This document shows, one piece after another, positions 35,101 through 47,188 of a DNA stretch of 64,000 nucleotides (position 1 is the first letter of the stretch; each line of letters starts with the position of its first letter). The stretch is from Thunnus maccoyii (taxonomy: Eukaryota; Chordata; Actinopteri; Scombriformes; Scombridae). The notes under the pieces are model-generated. The model ran no database searches. It worked only from the letters and a program-made list of their open reading frames with translations, and was not told where the DNA came from. The stretch spans positions 24,506,505 through 24,570,504 of the forward strand of contig NC_056535.1 in NCBI RefSeq assembly GCF_910596095.1, read 5' to 3'. The position numbers and the translations under genes are program-made.

Positions 35101-37922
35101 TACAGGTAAGGAGTGACGAATCACCTGCTCCTGCTCTTTTGGTTTGGATCTTTAAGATCTGTAGGCCTTTTTTGTTTGCTTGAATGTATATTTGGATCAT
35201 AATACATATATAACCAGGGCTGCAACTAACAATTATTTCCAAAAAAATTCAAAAATTTCATTATTGATTAATTTGCAGATTATTTTCTCAATTAACCAAT
35301 TAATTGCTTGGTCTATAAAAGGTCAGAAAATAGTGAAAAATGAGTCAAGGGTGACGTCTTCACATGTCTTGTTTTGTCTGACCAAAGGTTCAAAACACAA
35401 AGATATTCAGTTTACTATCACATGACCAAGAAAATTAAATTAAATCTTCACATTTGAGTTGTTGAAACCAACAAATTTTTTGCTTAAAAAGTGACTAAAA
35501 CAATTATTCAATTAACAAAATATCTACCAATTAATTTTCTGTTGATCAACTAATTGATAAATCAACTAATCATTGCAGCTCTATATGCAACCAATACACA
35601 CCCAGTGCACACCTGTCTTTAAACTGTCAAGCAAATTACAAGTACCCTGAGCTGTCTAAATAAAAACACACATTACATGACAAAGGGAAGCCATAAATGA
35701 GCACACACAAAGACACCATATACAGGGCATGTACACAGATACACTCACACAAAATACAATTACAAATAAAACTATTTATTCTTTCATGTTGAATGAAAAG
35801 TAAAGTTGAAAAGTATGTGTTGCATGAAAACTGAAATCAGTTTTTTTGTATTTTATTGTAATTTCACGGTCTAGATAGCAAATTAATTTTGCCTCTTTTT
35901 TCCCATTTTGTAAAATATTTAATTTTCTAGCAAGGCTGCAAAATCAGAGCATATACAGTATATATTGTTTTTGTTTTTTTTTTAAATTTCACAATTTGAA
36001 TTTTAGCAAGCTGCACCTAACTCTACAACATATAAAATATAAACACTGATTTACTGCAGCACAGCAGTTTCAAGAGAGGTAGACCATTTTCTGTGGAGTT
36101 AAATGAGGCTGCCTCATGTCTCATTTACAAGGAAAAAGCTGTAGTTTTCATACAATCTCAAACATGTGGAGCAGTATGCTAGGTGGCTTAAGTGGTTTTA
36201 AAACTTTGTGCCCTTACAGTGAGATATGATAAAGTAGGTGCCCTTTTGAAGAATGTCCTTGATTTGTTTGAGTGATTTATTCTGCACCTCATTTCTGCTG
36301 TGCCGATGTTTTGTCATGAATCTGTGTACGATATTAACATGCTCTTGATTTAATCACGCCAAGTCTAAATCTGGAGAATAAACTGTATTATAAAGTCTGA
36401 TTAGCAACTTTGTTTTATCTGTGTGTCTTAGGAGAGTACCACCCGCCGCCCAGTCCCCCCACACCAGGTAAAGAGGAGGGGGTCCCAGCACGAAGGGGGT
36501 CAGACGGGAAGTTGAGGGGGAGGAAAAGAGTCAGTGACCCCGCTCCACCTCTGGATTCTGATATAGAGGTAAACACACACTCTCACAGTTTTGAAAATTA
36601 TCAGTATTTCTCTACAATATTTGTCTTTCTCACTCTCTCTCTCACACACACACATCAAACACATAAACTTTCATGAGGTTAACATTACATATCTGTTATT
36701 TCACTGCAGCGGGTGTTTATCTGGGACCTGGATGAAACCATCATCATTTTCCATTCGCTCCTCACGGGAACCTTCTCCTCACGATTTGGCAAGGTACGCT
36801 GATACGACCCCTCCCGTTGTCATTTACTGTAAGAGTTATTTGCACACTTTGACAGTTAATTATACAATAGGTAGGCACAGTTTGGCACAAAACCCGCACA
36901 ACAATAAACTGGCATCATCTTGCTTTAGTCAAATCCCCCTTTGTCTCAGTGCTTATTTGATTAACAGTCAAAGGTTTGACAGCCTGAGCCGAGTCCACAA
37001 CCTTTGGTTCCCATCCCTGAGCATTTTCACACGCTGGCTGTTTTGCCTTTTTGCCCTCTTGTTTCTTTTCATAATGCACTGGGGTTGTTTAGCTACCCCG
37101 GCATCCTGCGGCGTGATTGACAGCCAGCGGGACCTTTACACAACAGACAGGCAGCTGACAAGGGGTGGACAGTGCATTTCTTGTTTTTGGCCGGGGATCT
37201 GTGTTTTGAATTCTCACGGTCCCCCTGCGGGTTGACACAAGGCTGATGGGAGTTTGAGAGCAGCGTTTCTGATCGGTTCAGCCCCCCGGGCAGGCCATGC
37301 ATGTCGTTGTTTCTTTTTCTTTCTTTTTTTTTCTGCCACGGAGAGCGGGTGAAGAGAGGAAGACAGACAAAGAAAGAGATACTGTAGAGCAAGAGAGTGG
37401 ATGTGTTGAAATGTGACTCATGTGCCAAAAATTCCTGATTCCTTCCACCACCCAAATACCCCGCTGCTGGAACCAGGGAAGCTCAGTTGGATAGACTCTG
37501 ACATCAAAACTCATGCAGCGGCAGAGGAATTGAATGAGTGACAGCGGAAAAACAGATTAACAGTCCAAAGCGTCAAGATGTCTTACAAGTTAGCAACGTT
37601 TTTTTTTTTTTTTTTTTCTCCCTCCCAAATTTGCAGCTAACTCATCTTAGTCTGACAACCATAATGCTGCTTTTTTCTGGCATGAATTTCCTCCACTTTA
37701 TCTTGGTTTGGGTCCCGTTCTCTGTCTAGTTTTAACAGCCTCATGCTCTTCCCATTAGGGATCAGCCTATTAAACTCTTATCATAAACAAATGTTTGAGC
37801 CTATACGTAAAGGCAAGTCTGGGCCCAGCATGCAGGAAAGACTAATGGGCGTGTTGAAAGACAGTTGTTTTCACCAGCTTGGTGAGCCAGAGGTGAACGG
37901 AGATCCACATGAGGAGCTGATT

Positions 37923-37953
<31 letters not shown>

Positions 37954-40900
37954 AAGGGCTCTTCCATTATCTCATCTATCATACAGCACCCTGCTCTGTC
38001 CTCTAGTGTGTGAATTTTCTTCCCTGGCTCTGTCTTTCTTGTCAAACATCCCCTGCGTAAGGTGGGAACTGAATGTTTTGGGTGCTTTCTTCTCAAATTC
38101 TTGTCTGGGATTATTTTAGAAAGAGGCTTTTATTCATCCCTCTGTATAGACTCAGCCCTCTTTTTTAAAGGAAGGTGATTACCAATAATTATTTCAACTA
38201 TTAGACAAGAAGAATGACCCTGGTTTAAGCCTTTAACCCCTCCCTCTTCATCCTCTCCATTCGTTTCTTTCTCTTTTGGACGGTGTTTCTCAATCCTCCC
38301 CCTCGTCATTTTCTCCTTGTCATCCTACTCCTCCTATTGAACTTTTCCTCCCTCAGTCCTCTTTCTCTTTACACCCTTTTTTTGAAGGGGGTGTATTTTA
38401 TAATTGTCATCATTTACCCCGTTTGTGTCATCAAGCCCTTCTCTACCATTCTGAGCCAGGAGACAGCTCTGCTAGTTATTTCAGATGCACTAATCTCACG
38501 TTCACCTTTGGCTGACACCCCTTTGCTTCTCCTGTCTCGCTGCCAAAGACTTGTCAAGGGTACCATCAAAACAATACACCACGCATACATACACACACCT
38601 GCTTTTGTAGTCTAGAACACGCCCACGCAGTTTGTCAGCCTGACTGCCCGCACATTATGATTCATGTGTTTCTTCGGATGATGATTTTTTGTTTATTAAG
38701 AAACAAAAATGAAGTTAGTGTAACACAACACCTGGGTATTTGTTTGGTTTATTTCCATGTGAGAGAAAAAGAACAGACGGAGAGATGCTGGGTGCTGTGA
38801 AGTGTTGTCCAAAACACTGAAAGAGGGCACAAAAGAAACAAAACATATCAGACATACCTTTTCTTTTCCTGGTGTAACTTGACAGGTGTATCCAGGTGAA
38901 ATCTGCAATACCTAAAAAACAAGCCTAGGTCAAAACCTAGTATATGGCTGTACCGTGTATGGTCAATGGCCACATTGACCATACATGGTACAGCCAATTT
39001 GTTACAGGGATAGTCAGTAGTGTCTATAATGTGAATTCCTGGATATTAAATGTGCATCTGCAATTTTCTGTAGTGGTTACAGTAATATTTGTTGTTAAAG
39101 TGTATTGAAGCAGCATATCTCATGACATGGTTAAGTTACGTTTCAGTAAAAAAAAAGTCATAAATGCAGTGATTGTTATTTGAGGTGCTGTGCGCACTCC
39201 CTCCGGTGCATGGAGAGCTGTTTTCTCTTTGCAAGCTCGGTTATTTGTCCCAGTTTGGATGCAGCCAAAACCACACAAAAACCAACGTTAGAGGTTTCTC
39301 ATGTGCAGCAGCCCCAGGCGCACCACTGGGTGAGCTGCCGACATCATCTCAAGGAGCAACGTGACACTGCCCGCTGGCACTGAGGCCGCAGACCTCATGT
39401 GTGGGTACTCCTCCGACAGTCGTTCAGTAATGGCATGTGAGTCCAGGTGCAGACTGAGTTAGGGCATCTGCTGGTTTGGCTGCAGGGCGCTCTAATGTGC
39501 GATAAGTTTGGGAATGAGCTGCAGTCAGTGGAACCGCAGTAAGGATGTAATAGAAAACTGTTGGCGCCGATTCGTTTTGAAAGATCAATGGCCAATGGGG
39601 AAACTCCAACACTCAGCTGGCCGACCAATGGTGTAACTTCATCACTCACTCAGTCAGTCAGAGATATTCCCGTGTGTAGGGCTGGCTCCACTGTTGCGGT
39701 CCAGCCAAAAATAAAGTGGAAAATTCAGGGTAGAGAAGTGTAGAGAAGGATCATGCCACCATGTTTTAGCTCATTTGTTTAAGATTTTTGGGGTTTTTTC
39801 CCTGATCTCCATTCAATTCCTCGCATGAAAATCAATTTAACTTGATGATAACTTGCATAACTTGTGGAATCCATCACAGTGAACATGAAGTCTGCTTTCG
39901 TTTTCAGCCACACAAGTAGCATGGCTCTAAAGGTGGCAACTTTGATCCAGACTGATTTCATGCTAATCCATGAAATTAGAGCTGCAACATTTGGTCCATT
40001 AAGCGCTTAGTCGAAAGACAGAAAATGAATTGGCAATTATTATATTAATCGATTCATCACTTTGCATCATTTTAAAGAAGAATACTAATACTTCTATGAT
40101 AGCAAACTGGATATATTTGGGTTGTGGACTGTTGGTCGGGACAAAACAAGACATTTTAGGTTGCGTCTTGGGCTTTGGGAAATGGTAATCAGTGTTTTTA
40201 GCCATTTTCTCACATTTTATGTACCAAACAAACAATTGATTAACCAAGAAAATAATCAACAAATCAAAAAATGAAAATAATTGTTATTTGTAGTCCTACA
40301 TGAAGTTGTGCACAGGCATGTGCCCCACAGGATGAATTGTAACTTTCCCTCTAGCGCCATCATCATGTCGAAACTTTAATTTCAGCTTCTGAGCAAACTA
40401 ATGACGCTCCCATCAGCCTCAGCTGTACTTTATGTTCAGTGCTAATTTACAAATGTTAACACGGTACACTAAACGTAGTAAACATTATAACTGCTAAACA
40501 TCATCATGTTAGCATTGTCATTTTGTGCATGTTAGCATATGTTAGCATTTAACTCAAAGCTGTGCCTCAGTACAGCCTCAAAGAGTCACTAGCTTGACTC
40601 TAGATACTTAGTAAAGTTGGTACATTATAGTTACATTACTGTATGTTTTCATGGTAAACCACTGAAAACCATTAGCCAGCGAAAAAGTATTTGTAGTTGA
40701 ACTGATATGATCGTTTAAGCCTTGAGATGATATAACAGAGTTGAATCTAAGAGTCATTTAATGAGTCTGTATTTACTGTAATGAATCAGGGAAAAGGGCC
40801 AGTGGAGAGGGGGGGGGGGATTGGCGAGCTAAAACAAATAGGTCTGAAAAAGAAATGTTTAAGATAAGGATCAGCAGAGCGTTTGATTGACAGATAAATA

Positions 40901-43900
40901 TTCACACTTGCCTCTCCCTAAAACCTGTTTATGTCAATCCAGTTGATGAGTTTGCTGAGGAAGTGAAAGGAAAGCTGTTGAGACAGACAAGCAGGCGGCT
41001 GCACTGACAAGACAAGAATGATGACAAGAGTAATGATGTTCAATAATCAGATTTAACTGATTATTCTCTAAATATCAAACCTCTTAGGCCATCAATCTCT
41101 GCCCAAGCTCACAATTTTAGTATTTATTAACTAATTATCAAGGGTGCCACAGCTGAAGTGGGCTATTGTTCTGACATCATTTTTATTAAGTAGGTCAAAC
41201 CACAGACCAGTTTTCTTTCATTTAATATGTTTAGATATATGTGACTCTGGTTGATAAGAGAGATGTTATTGTCCCTGGGGGGAAATTTGTTTCCACTGTA
41301 TATACACTGAACATGCATCAAGACATAAATATATACACATCTACACATAGAAACACATTTGACTGATTAAAAATAAATTGTCCGGAAATTAATTGGTTGT
41401 AGTTTTGGTTTAAGAAGCCAGAAATAATTAAGTACCTTAGGTTTAGGTCCAAATAGTAACTACAGAATTGTATACAGCAACTTTTAGACACTTAGAAAGG
41501 AAGTTTAATCCCGATTCTTTACACTCATTCATTCACTTTGTTTTTTTATCCTTCTTTGTAGATTTCAGATGATAACAAATACAGACAACTGTGTAGTGTG
41601 GTTTTCAAAGCAAGGTATTAATTTTCATGGTGATGTGTGTGTGTGTTTCTGTGTGTGTGTGTGTGTTTGTGCATCAGGACTCCTCGAAGGCAGTGTCTCT
41701 TGGTTTGTGGATGGAGGAGATGATCTTCAATCTTGCCGACTCGAGACTCTTCTTCAATGACCTTGAGGTGAGTTTTTAAATTTGTGTGATAATTCGTGAG
41801 TCATGACAAAAAAGTTATGTGGAAGCATGTTTAGAAAAATGTAGGATAATAAAATATTTCATTAACTTTTCTCTCTTTAATCTCATGTCAGCAAAATAAT
41901 GCCTTACTTTATCCAAACGTCTTACTACTTAATTATTTCATATTCACTTCGCAGCACACTTTATCTCAGTGTTTTTGCAATAATTGTGACACTGAGAATT
42001 TTTCCAGTAAGCTGGAAAATAGAAGCAGTGAAAACACATCCAACAGTACAAGCTGGTATACTGCTTACCAGAAAACCTTCCCCTCAACTGCCTAGCAAGA
42101 GGTTTGACATTTTGATGCTGTTTTCTTACCTGGCATAAAGCACAGTGGCAGCATTTTCCAAACAATTTCCCTTCCTGGAGTGACGGTGCAGCAAGAAAAT
42201 TAAAAGGAGGGGTTGTTAACTCCTGGCATAAGTGCTCTTACCGTTAGACCCAAACTTCTGTCTAAAAATCCAGTTTAAAAAAGTTAATATGGGTATTGAT
42301 GCAACCTCTAACAGTGAGGACTCTTCTCTTCTCAAGTGGTCATTAAAATGCAGTTTTACTACCTGCTAGTGACTGAACAGTGCATATGTTTTTCATCGTG
42401 AATTCCACTGCCTTGTTCTGACAAAGAAAACAGATTAGAGAGGGACGACGAGAGAGAGAACAAGTACACTTTGTGCTGTAATTATAGGTGTGTGTCTGAG
42501 TATCCGAGAGGAAAATTAGTCAAATGGGAGGAGGAACAGTCGAGAGGAGGGAAAGGAGCCAACAAAGCCATTTGCAAACCCTGTTTTTATCCCCTCTTTT
42601 GTTGTCAGGGCTCAGTAAATCTCCAAAGCAATAAGCCACAGTGGGCTGACAACTCCTGTTAAGTCTTGAGGTACAATTATCTTGTCCTTGCTATGTCAGT
42701 AGCTACATCTGTGGCTACGAGTGCTATCGCTGCTGTCATGACTGTAATACCAGCAGAAGATCACATAATTGTAATTGGCTGCCAGATTAAACAAAGTCAG
42801 AATTTCCAGTTGAAATTTTCCTTTTTAAAAAAACTTATATAAGTAGATCACTGCGGCTATATTCCACTTCATTCCCAGCTCGTAAAACTAACATAAAATG
42901 AGATTATATTAAAAGTAGTTACTGTGTGGACCTTCTCTGAGTGTTAAAGGGGTCCTTTTCTTGATATCGGTGGTAGTCCCAGCTCTGCAGGGGTGCATGG
43001 CACCTGAGTAGGAGGTGGGTTGCAGCCCCTGGGGATTGAGTTATGTAGAGATGGAGGGAAGATGAGGTAGCGTCTGTGTCTGTCTCAAGATGGCTGAAGG
43101 CCGGAGCGCCGTGGTAGCCGAATAGTTACAGCACATGCCACATAACTGCGACGTCCCTGGTTTTAAACCACCTGGGGACCCCCATTGCATGTCATGCCGC
43201 CCTCCCTACCAACCCCCCACACCCTCCACCATCAACCGTTGAATAAAGGCAAAGATGCCCAAAAACATATCTTTAAAAAAAAAGATGGCTGAAAGCTGAT
43301 AGGAGAGCCTGTCTGTCTTGGGTCGCGGCGTGACATGTAAGAGTTATTCTAAGACTCTGGTTCTGTACATATGTGCACATGGTTGCGTGTGTGTGAATGA
43401 TAGAAGGTTGTGAGGTTCAGAGGCTGTGTTATATTTTCTCTAAGTCTATCATGATTTACTTACACTCTTTGTTTTTGTTTTTGTCTTACATATCCAATCT
43501 TCATAACTGTTTTCAAGTTTCTGATTTAACTGCATATTGCTGAAGGTGTTTTGGCTGCCACCACATGTTTAAGCTACAGTGTGGTTTTAATCCCTGTGGT
43601 GCGGTTGGTTGCATTAAGGTCCAATAGAGAGGAACAACATGCACACCACTGTGCTTGTCAAAGACAATGGACCTTTCTTAAGCAATTTTTTAAAACCAAA
43701 ATGTTGGAAGCTCTATAAAAAAATGCAGATTTACTTTAATTTATTACACGGTTACTCTAGAATTGTCCAGCTATGTTGACTGTCCCATATCTCTGGCGCC
43801 TTACTGTCCCGTGTCCCGACACCTTATTTCCTCCTTCCTTGTCTTTTATTTTAGCTGGGGTTTTTTTTCTGTTTCTGAAGCTGCTATCACTCCCGGAGGC

Positions 43901-46900
43901 TCCCCTAAAGAGGAGAGACCTGCCTGTACAGGGCTCCACTCTGAAATGGATCTCTTGATATATCCGCTCTCTTTTTCATTTCCCAGGAATGTGACCAGGT
44001 TCATATTGATGACGTGGCATCAGATGACAATGGACAGGACCTGAGGTAAAGCTTCTACTGTGTTACTGTACTTAGAGACACACTGACAGTTCTACTGTGG
44101 CTCGTGAACCAGACTTGCCCTCTGGGTTTTAGTGCACAGGAGAAGAGAGATGAGACGTGTGGGTCTGTGTGTGTTCATGCATGCAAGCATGTGCATGTCT
44201 TTTTATTTCCTTGACTTCCACAGCCATATAATATGTCGCAGGATTATCCAATGCTTTCATTTCTCATCAAAATATCTCTTTATCATTCTCTCTGTCTCCC
44301 TCAGTCCAGACGTTTTATTACATAAACCTCTTGAAGCACTTTAGGATACTTTAAGGAGCGATTTGAGAAAGAGCCAGACTGTACCAAACTACTTTTTTGA
44401 AGTATTTATTTTATTGAACTTTACTTTGGCCCTTTTCATTCTCAAAGATGGTTTTTATATTTATCCTACCCTCGGTGAACGTATATCCTTCATGATTTCT
44501 TACTGACAAAGCTTCATTCACAGCTAAAAGTCAGTGTCTAAGATTTTCAGCTTTACAGTTGTTTCTTATGTCTGAAATTTTTGTGGTTGCGCTGGCACAC
44601 CTCCAAAAATTTGATGAATGGTTTTAGCACTGCTTTCTTGTTCTGACTTAGAAACAGCTGAACTGATTCCTAGAGCAAGAAAAATGTATGCATGAAAAAA
44701 GTTGCACCATTTCATAGAGCATCCCTTATGAAACACTTATTATAGTGCTACTACAGTATAAGCATCTCTGGAAAAATGCAGTTTGTGTCTTTATGATCTA
44801 TATCCTGGCTGCTTCCTGTATTGTGATCCTTCAGCACTTACAACTTTGGGACGGACGGCTTCCAGAGCCCAGCGGGGGCCGGCTCTCTGTGCCTGGGGTC
44901 AGGGGTCCACGGAGGGGTGGACTGGATGAGGAAACTGGCTTTCCGATACCGTAGAGTCAAGGAGATTTACAGCACATACAAGAATAATGTTGGGGGTAAG
45001 CTGTCTTTTTATTTAACACTGCTATATATAGGTAGCCAATGTATTTAGATTTGCTTAGTTTTTTCTGAGGTCTAATTTGAGTTATATGGGGTTTTCTAGC
45101 AACAAAAAAGACCTAATAATGTCGAGAAATGAATCACGTTAAGTCAGGATAATGTTGCAATTAACTTCAAACTAGAGTAGAAACTGAATAAAGTACGGAC
45201 TCAAACAAAAATGCTTTGATTGGGATTTTTGCTCGTATCAAGTTGTTATCTGGCTGTTCTGCTTCAGAAAAGTGAAGTAGAGAGGAAAATGCAGTGAAGA
45301 TATGATGATAAACATGAACAAAAAAAAAAATGGTTCAATACAGACGTATTACCTATTAAATTAATTGAATCATGATGTGATGAAAAAGCTGAAATGGAGG
45401 AGACATGTTTGTTTGTGAGTCAGAAGTTGTTCAGTCTGAGCCCTTGTGCACTGGCTGAGCAAAGGTACTGCTGATTACAGCTGGCTGCTTTAACTCCACT
45501 GGAAACCATGTGTTTGAGGTTTTGGCTAGAGGATGTTGTGTGAAAATCATCCATCCAGGGACTGCACACAGTCTTGCTGTCAAAATAAAGTTTTGCAACA
45601 TCTCAATAAATAAACATGTATTCATTAGAACCATAAGAGTTGAGGTCATTAAGCTTGTGCTTCTCCCTGACGTATATGTAGGTTTGCTGGGCAGCCCCAA
45701 GCGGGAGGAGTGGTTACAGCTGAGGAGAGAGATGGAGGTCCTGACTGACCTTTGGCTGACTCAAGCACTCAAGGCCCTGGCACTCATCAACTCGAGGTCA
45801 GTTCATGGCTTGATTTACATCAGCAGATCAATTAACTTGAGCTGTATTTATGAAAAAAGACTTTACAGCATTGTGTTTGATGATGATTCTGCTCCATATC
45901 CTATTATAAGTAGAAGTTATGTTGGTCCCTGCTGTTGCGTGAGTCCTAACTTAACCATGGAATAAACATGCCTGTCTTCTCTTGTCTCAGGCCCAACTGT
46001 GTGAATGTACTGGTGACCACCACCCAGCTCATCCCAGCACTCTCCAAGGTGCTACTGTACGGCCTCGGCTCAGCCTTCCCCATAGAGAACATATACAGCG
46101 CCACCAAGACAGGTGAGGAAAATCTTAGGAAGAAGGGACAAGGAGAGAGTAATCATATGACTCGATTACACGAGAGCTGCAACGATTAGTTGATTGATCG
46201 ATTAGTTGTCAAATATTGAATTAACTGCTAACTATTTATGATAATCGCTTAATCGTTTGGAGTAATTTGTTAAGGAAAAAAATGTCCAAATTCTCTGATT
46301 CCAGCTTCTCAAATGTGAATATTTTCTGGTTTCTTTTGTGTTCTACGACAGTAAATTGAAAATCTTTGGGTTGTGGATTGCTGGTCGGGACAAAACAAGA
46401 CATTTGGGAATCATTTCCTAACATTTTACAGACCAAATAATTAATTGATTAATTGAGAAAATAATTGACAGATTAATCGATAATGAAGATAATAAATTAT
46501 ACGATCAACAGTGATCTCCTCTATAATGCAAACGTATTAAATACATTTCCCCTTTTAAAGTCTTTCTTCAAAGGCGCTGTTTTTAACATTGCAACTTCTG
46601 GTTTCCCTTATTTTCAAAGGCAAAGAAAGCTGTTTTGAGCGTGTCTCTCAGAGGTTTGGCCGGAGAGCAGTGTATGTGGTGATAGGAGATGGAGCCGAAG
46701 AAGAGACCGTGGCCAAGAAGGTATAACTCAATCTGTCTTTTTATGACGCTGACTGCTGAAAAATGAGCCACAACTAATCAGTTAACCTTAAGACACACAG
46801 GATTTCTCCAGCTTCTGTGCCGGCATTTGTTTTTTGTTTTTTGGGGTTTTTTTTAAGGAAAGTCTTTACATGGAATGTTGGCATTTTTTCCTGGATTTGG

Positions 46901-47188
46901 AAATTCACCAAATCTTTCTTTGCATTACGCTTTTGTATATTAAAGTCCATCATGTTATCCTCATGTACTTTGTCACTTACTACAATCCCCCTACAAACCG
47001 CAGTCTGTATTTCACATCTGCAATGCATCTGCAAGTATGCCTGCCTTAAGTTAGCATGTTTCACATTAAACCTGTATTGAGTTTTTATTTTATTTTTGTT
47101 TTCTCAGAAGAACATGCCGTTCTGGAGGGTGTCCTGTCGGGCCGACCTAGAGGCTCTGAGCCATGCACTGGAGCTGGACTACCTCTAG
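29184..47188 (+). CDS. eya2: Eyes absent homolog (EYA2-like transcriptional co-activator and protein phosphatase)
   Basis: Coding exons: 29184-29286, 30076-30192, 34724-34800, 34922-35105, 36432-36568, 36710-36793, 41678-41767, 43987-44045, 44835-44995, 45682-45796, 45991-46112, 46620-46720, 47108-47188. All have GT/AG borders. Together they give 1431 bases, 476 codons plus stop, with no frame break. The N-terminus [11 protein letters not shown] followed by a Tyr/Ser/Pro/Thr-rich region of about 200 residues is the EYA transactivation segment. The EYA domain starts near residue 205. The haloacid-dehalogenase nucleophile motif is WDLDET (Asp212, Asp214), motif II is VLVTTTQ (385-387), and motif III is VIGDGAEEE (Asp440). 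The protein ends LELDYL. EYA proteins bind SIX factors in the nucleus and dephosphorylate tyrosine, including on H2[10 protein letters not shown] and [16 protein letters not shown] favour EYA2 over EYA1, EYA3 and EYA4. The start is the first ATG after exons with stops. Human EYA2 has about 64 extra N-terminal residues, not found here. Confidence 0.93.
30286..31018. other. Low-complexity CT/GT-rich part of an eya2 intron
   Basis: CT-rich (30300-30420), GA-rich (30550-30640) and GT-rich (30720-30750) tracts give overlapping open frames of up to 176 codons on the minus strand. These have no domain, no splice context and low-complexity content. The rest of this intron (30193-34723) holds only repeat-like sequence. 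Confidence 0.6.
33210..33600. repeat. Teleost interspersed repeat beginning AAAGGGGACATATTATGC
   Basis: The opening words TTTAAAGGGGACATATTATG are familiar as the edge of a widespread non-coding fish repeat. The far edge near 33575 reads TTAAAGAGACAGGAGC. The frame 33307-33594 lies inside and is not supported as a gene. Family name uncertain. Confidence 0.45.
35213..35585. mobile_element. AT-rich MITE, full-length copy (family A)
   Basis: It begins CAGGGCTGCAACTAACAATT and ends ATCATTGCAGCTCT, an inverted terminal repeat of the AGAGCTGCAA type. It is filled with ATTAATT/AATTAAT words and the core TGTCTTGTTTTGTCTGACC. Two more copies lie in later eya2 introns (39977 and 46170). This is a non-autonomous DNA transposon type common in teleosts, probably hAT-related. 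Confidence 0.6.
37923..37948. repeat. Homopolymer C run
   Basis: About 26 consecutive C in an eya2 intron. The length is likely to vary between individuals and to be unreliable in assembly. Confidence 0.95.
38945..38995. repeat. Near-perfect hairpin palindrome
   Basis: TGGCTGTACCGTGTATGG at 38945 is mirrored by CCATACATGGTACAGCCA ending at 38993, with TCAATG and CATTGA next to a four-base loop GCCA. Twenty-three to twenty-four pairs form with one mismatch. It could be a small MITE remnant or, if transcribed within the eya2 intron, a hairpin RNA. Confidence 0.75.
39977..40300. mobile_element. AT-rich MITE (family A), second copy
   Basis: It starts AGAGCTGCAACATTTGG and ends in ATTTGTAGTCCT. 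The core GGACTGTTGGTCGGGACAAA is shared almost exactly with the copy at 46170 and, more weakly, with the one at 35213. Confidence 0.55.
40345..40620. repeat. Teleost interspersed repeat with GTTAGCAT boxes
   Basis: It contains GCTAAACATCATCATGTTAG, CATTGTCATTTTGTGCATG, GTTAGCATATGTTAGCAT and GTGCCTCAGTACAGCCTCA. I recognise this combination from many teleost introns as a dispersed non-coding repeat. Orientation and family are not resolved. Confidence 0.5.
43099..43281 (+). mobile_element. tRNA-derived SINE with target-site duplication
   Basis: The head has an A-box-like GTGGTAGCCGAATAG (43111) and a B-box-like GGTTTTAAACC (43159-43169) at tRNA spacing. The body ends in AATAAAGGCAAAGATGCCC and an A-rich tail. 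The flanks AAGATGGCTGAA occur at 43087-43098 and again at 43282-43293, so the 12-base target-site duplication is intact. It sits in the eya2 intron between the exons ending at 41767 and starting at 43987. A relatively young insertion is likely. Confidence 0.8.
46170..46500. mobile_element. AT-rich MITE (family A), third copy
   Basis: It starts GAGAGCTGCAACGATTAGTT and includes GGATTGCTGGTCGGGACAAA and the closing words GATTAATCGATAATGAAG. It lies in the short eya2 intron between the exons ending at 46112 and starting at 46620 and fills most of it. Confidence 0.6.

Noticed and set aside
36591-37235. 214-codon frame, the longest single open frame
   Set aside because: It runs across the true eya2 exon 36710-36793 in the wrong frame ([10 protein letters not shown] is in another frame) and continues through the intron. 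It is chance openness.
43099-43175. Possible functional tRNA gene
   Set aside because: Box-like motifs are present, but the B box is altered (GGTTTTAAACC), the cloverleaf is not complete, and an A-rich tail with target-site duplication shows a SINE.
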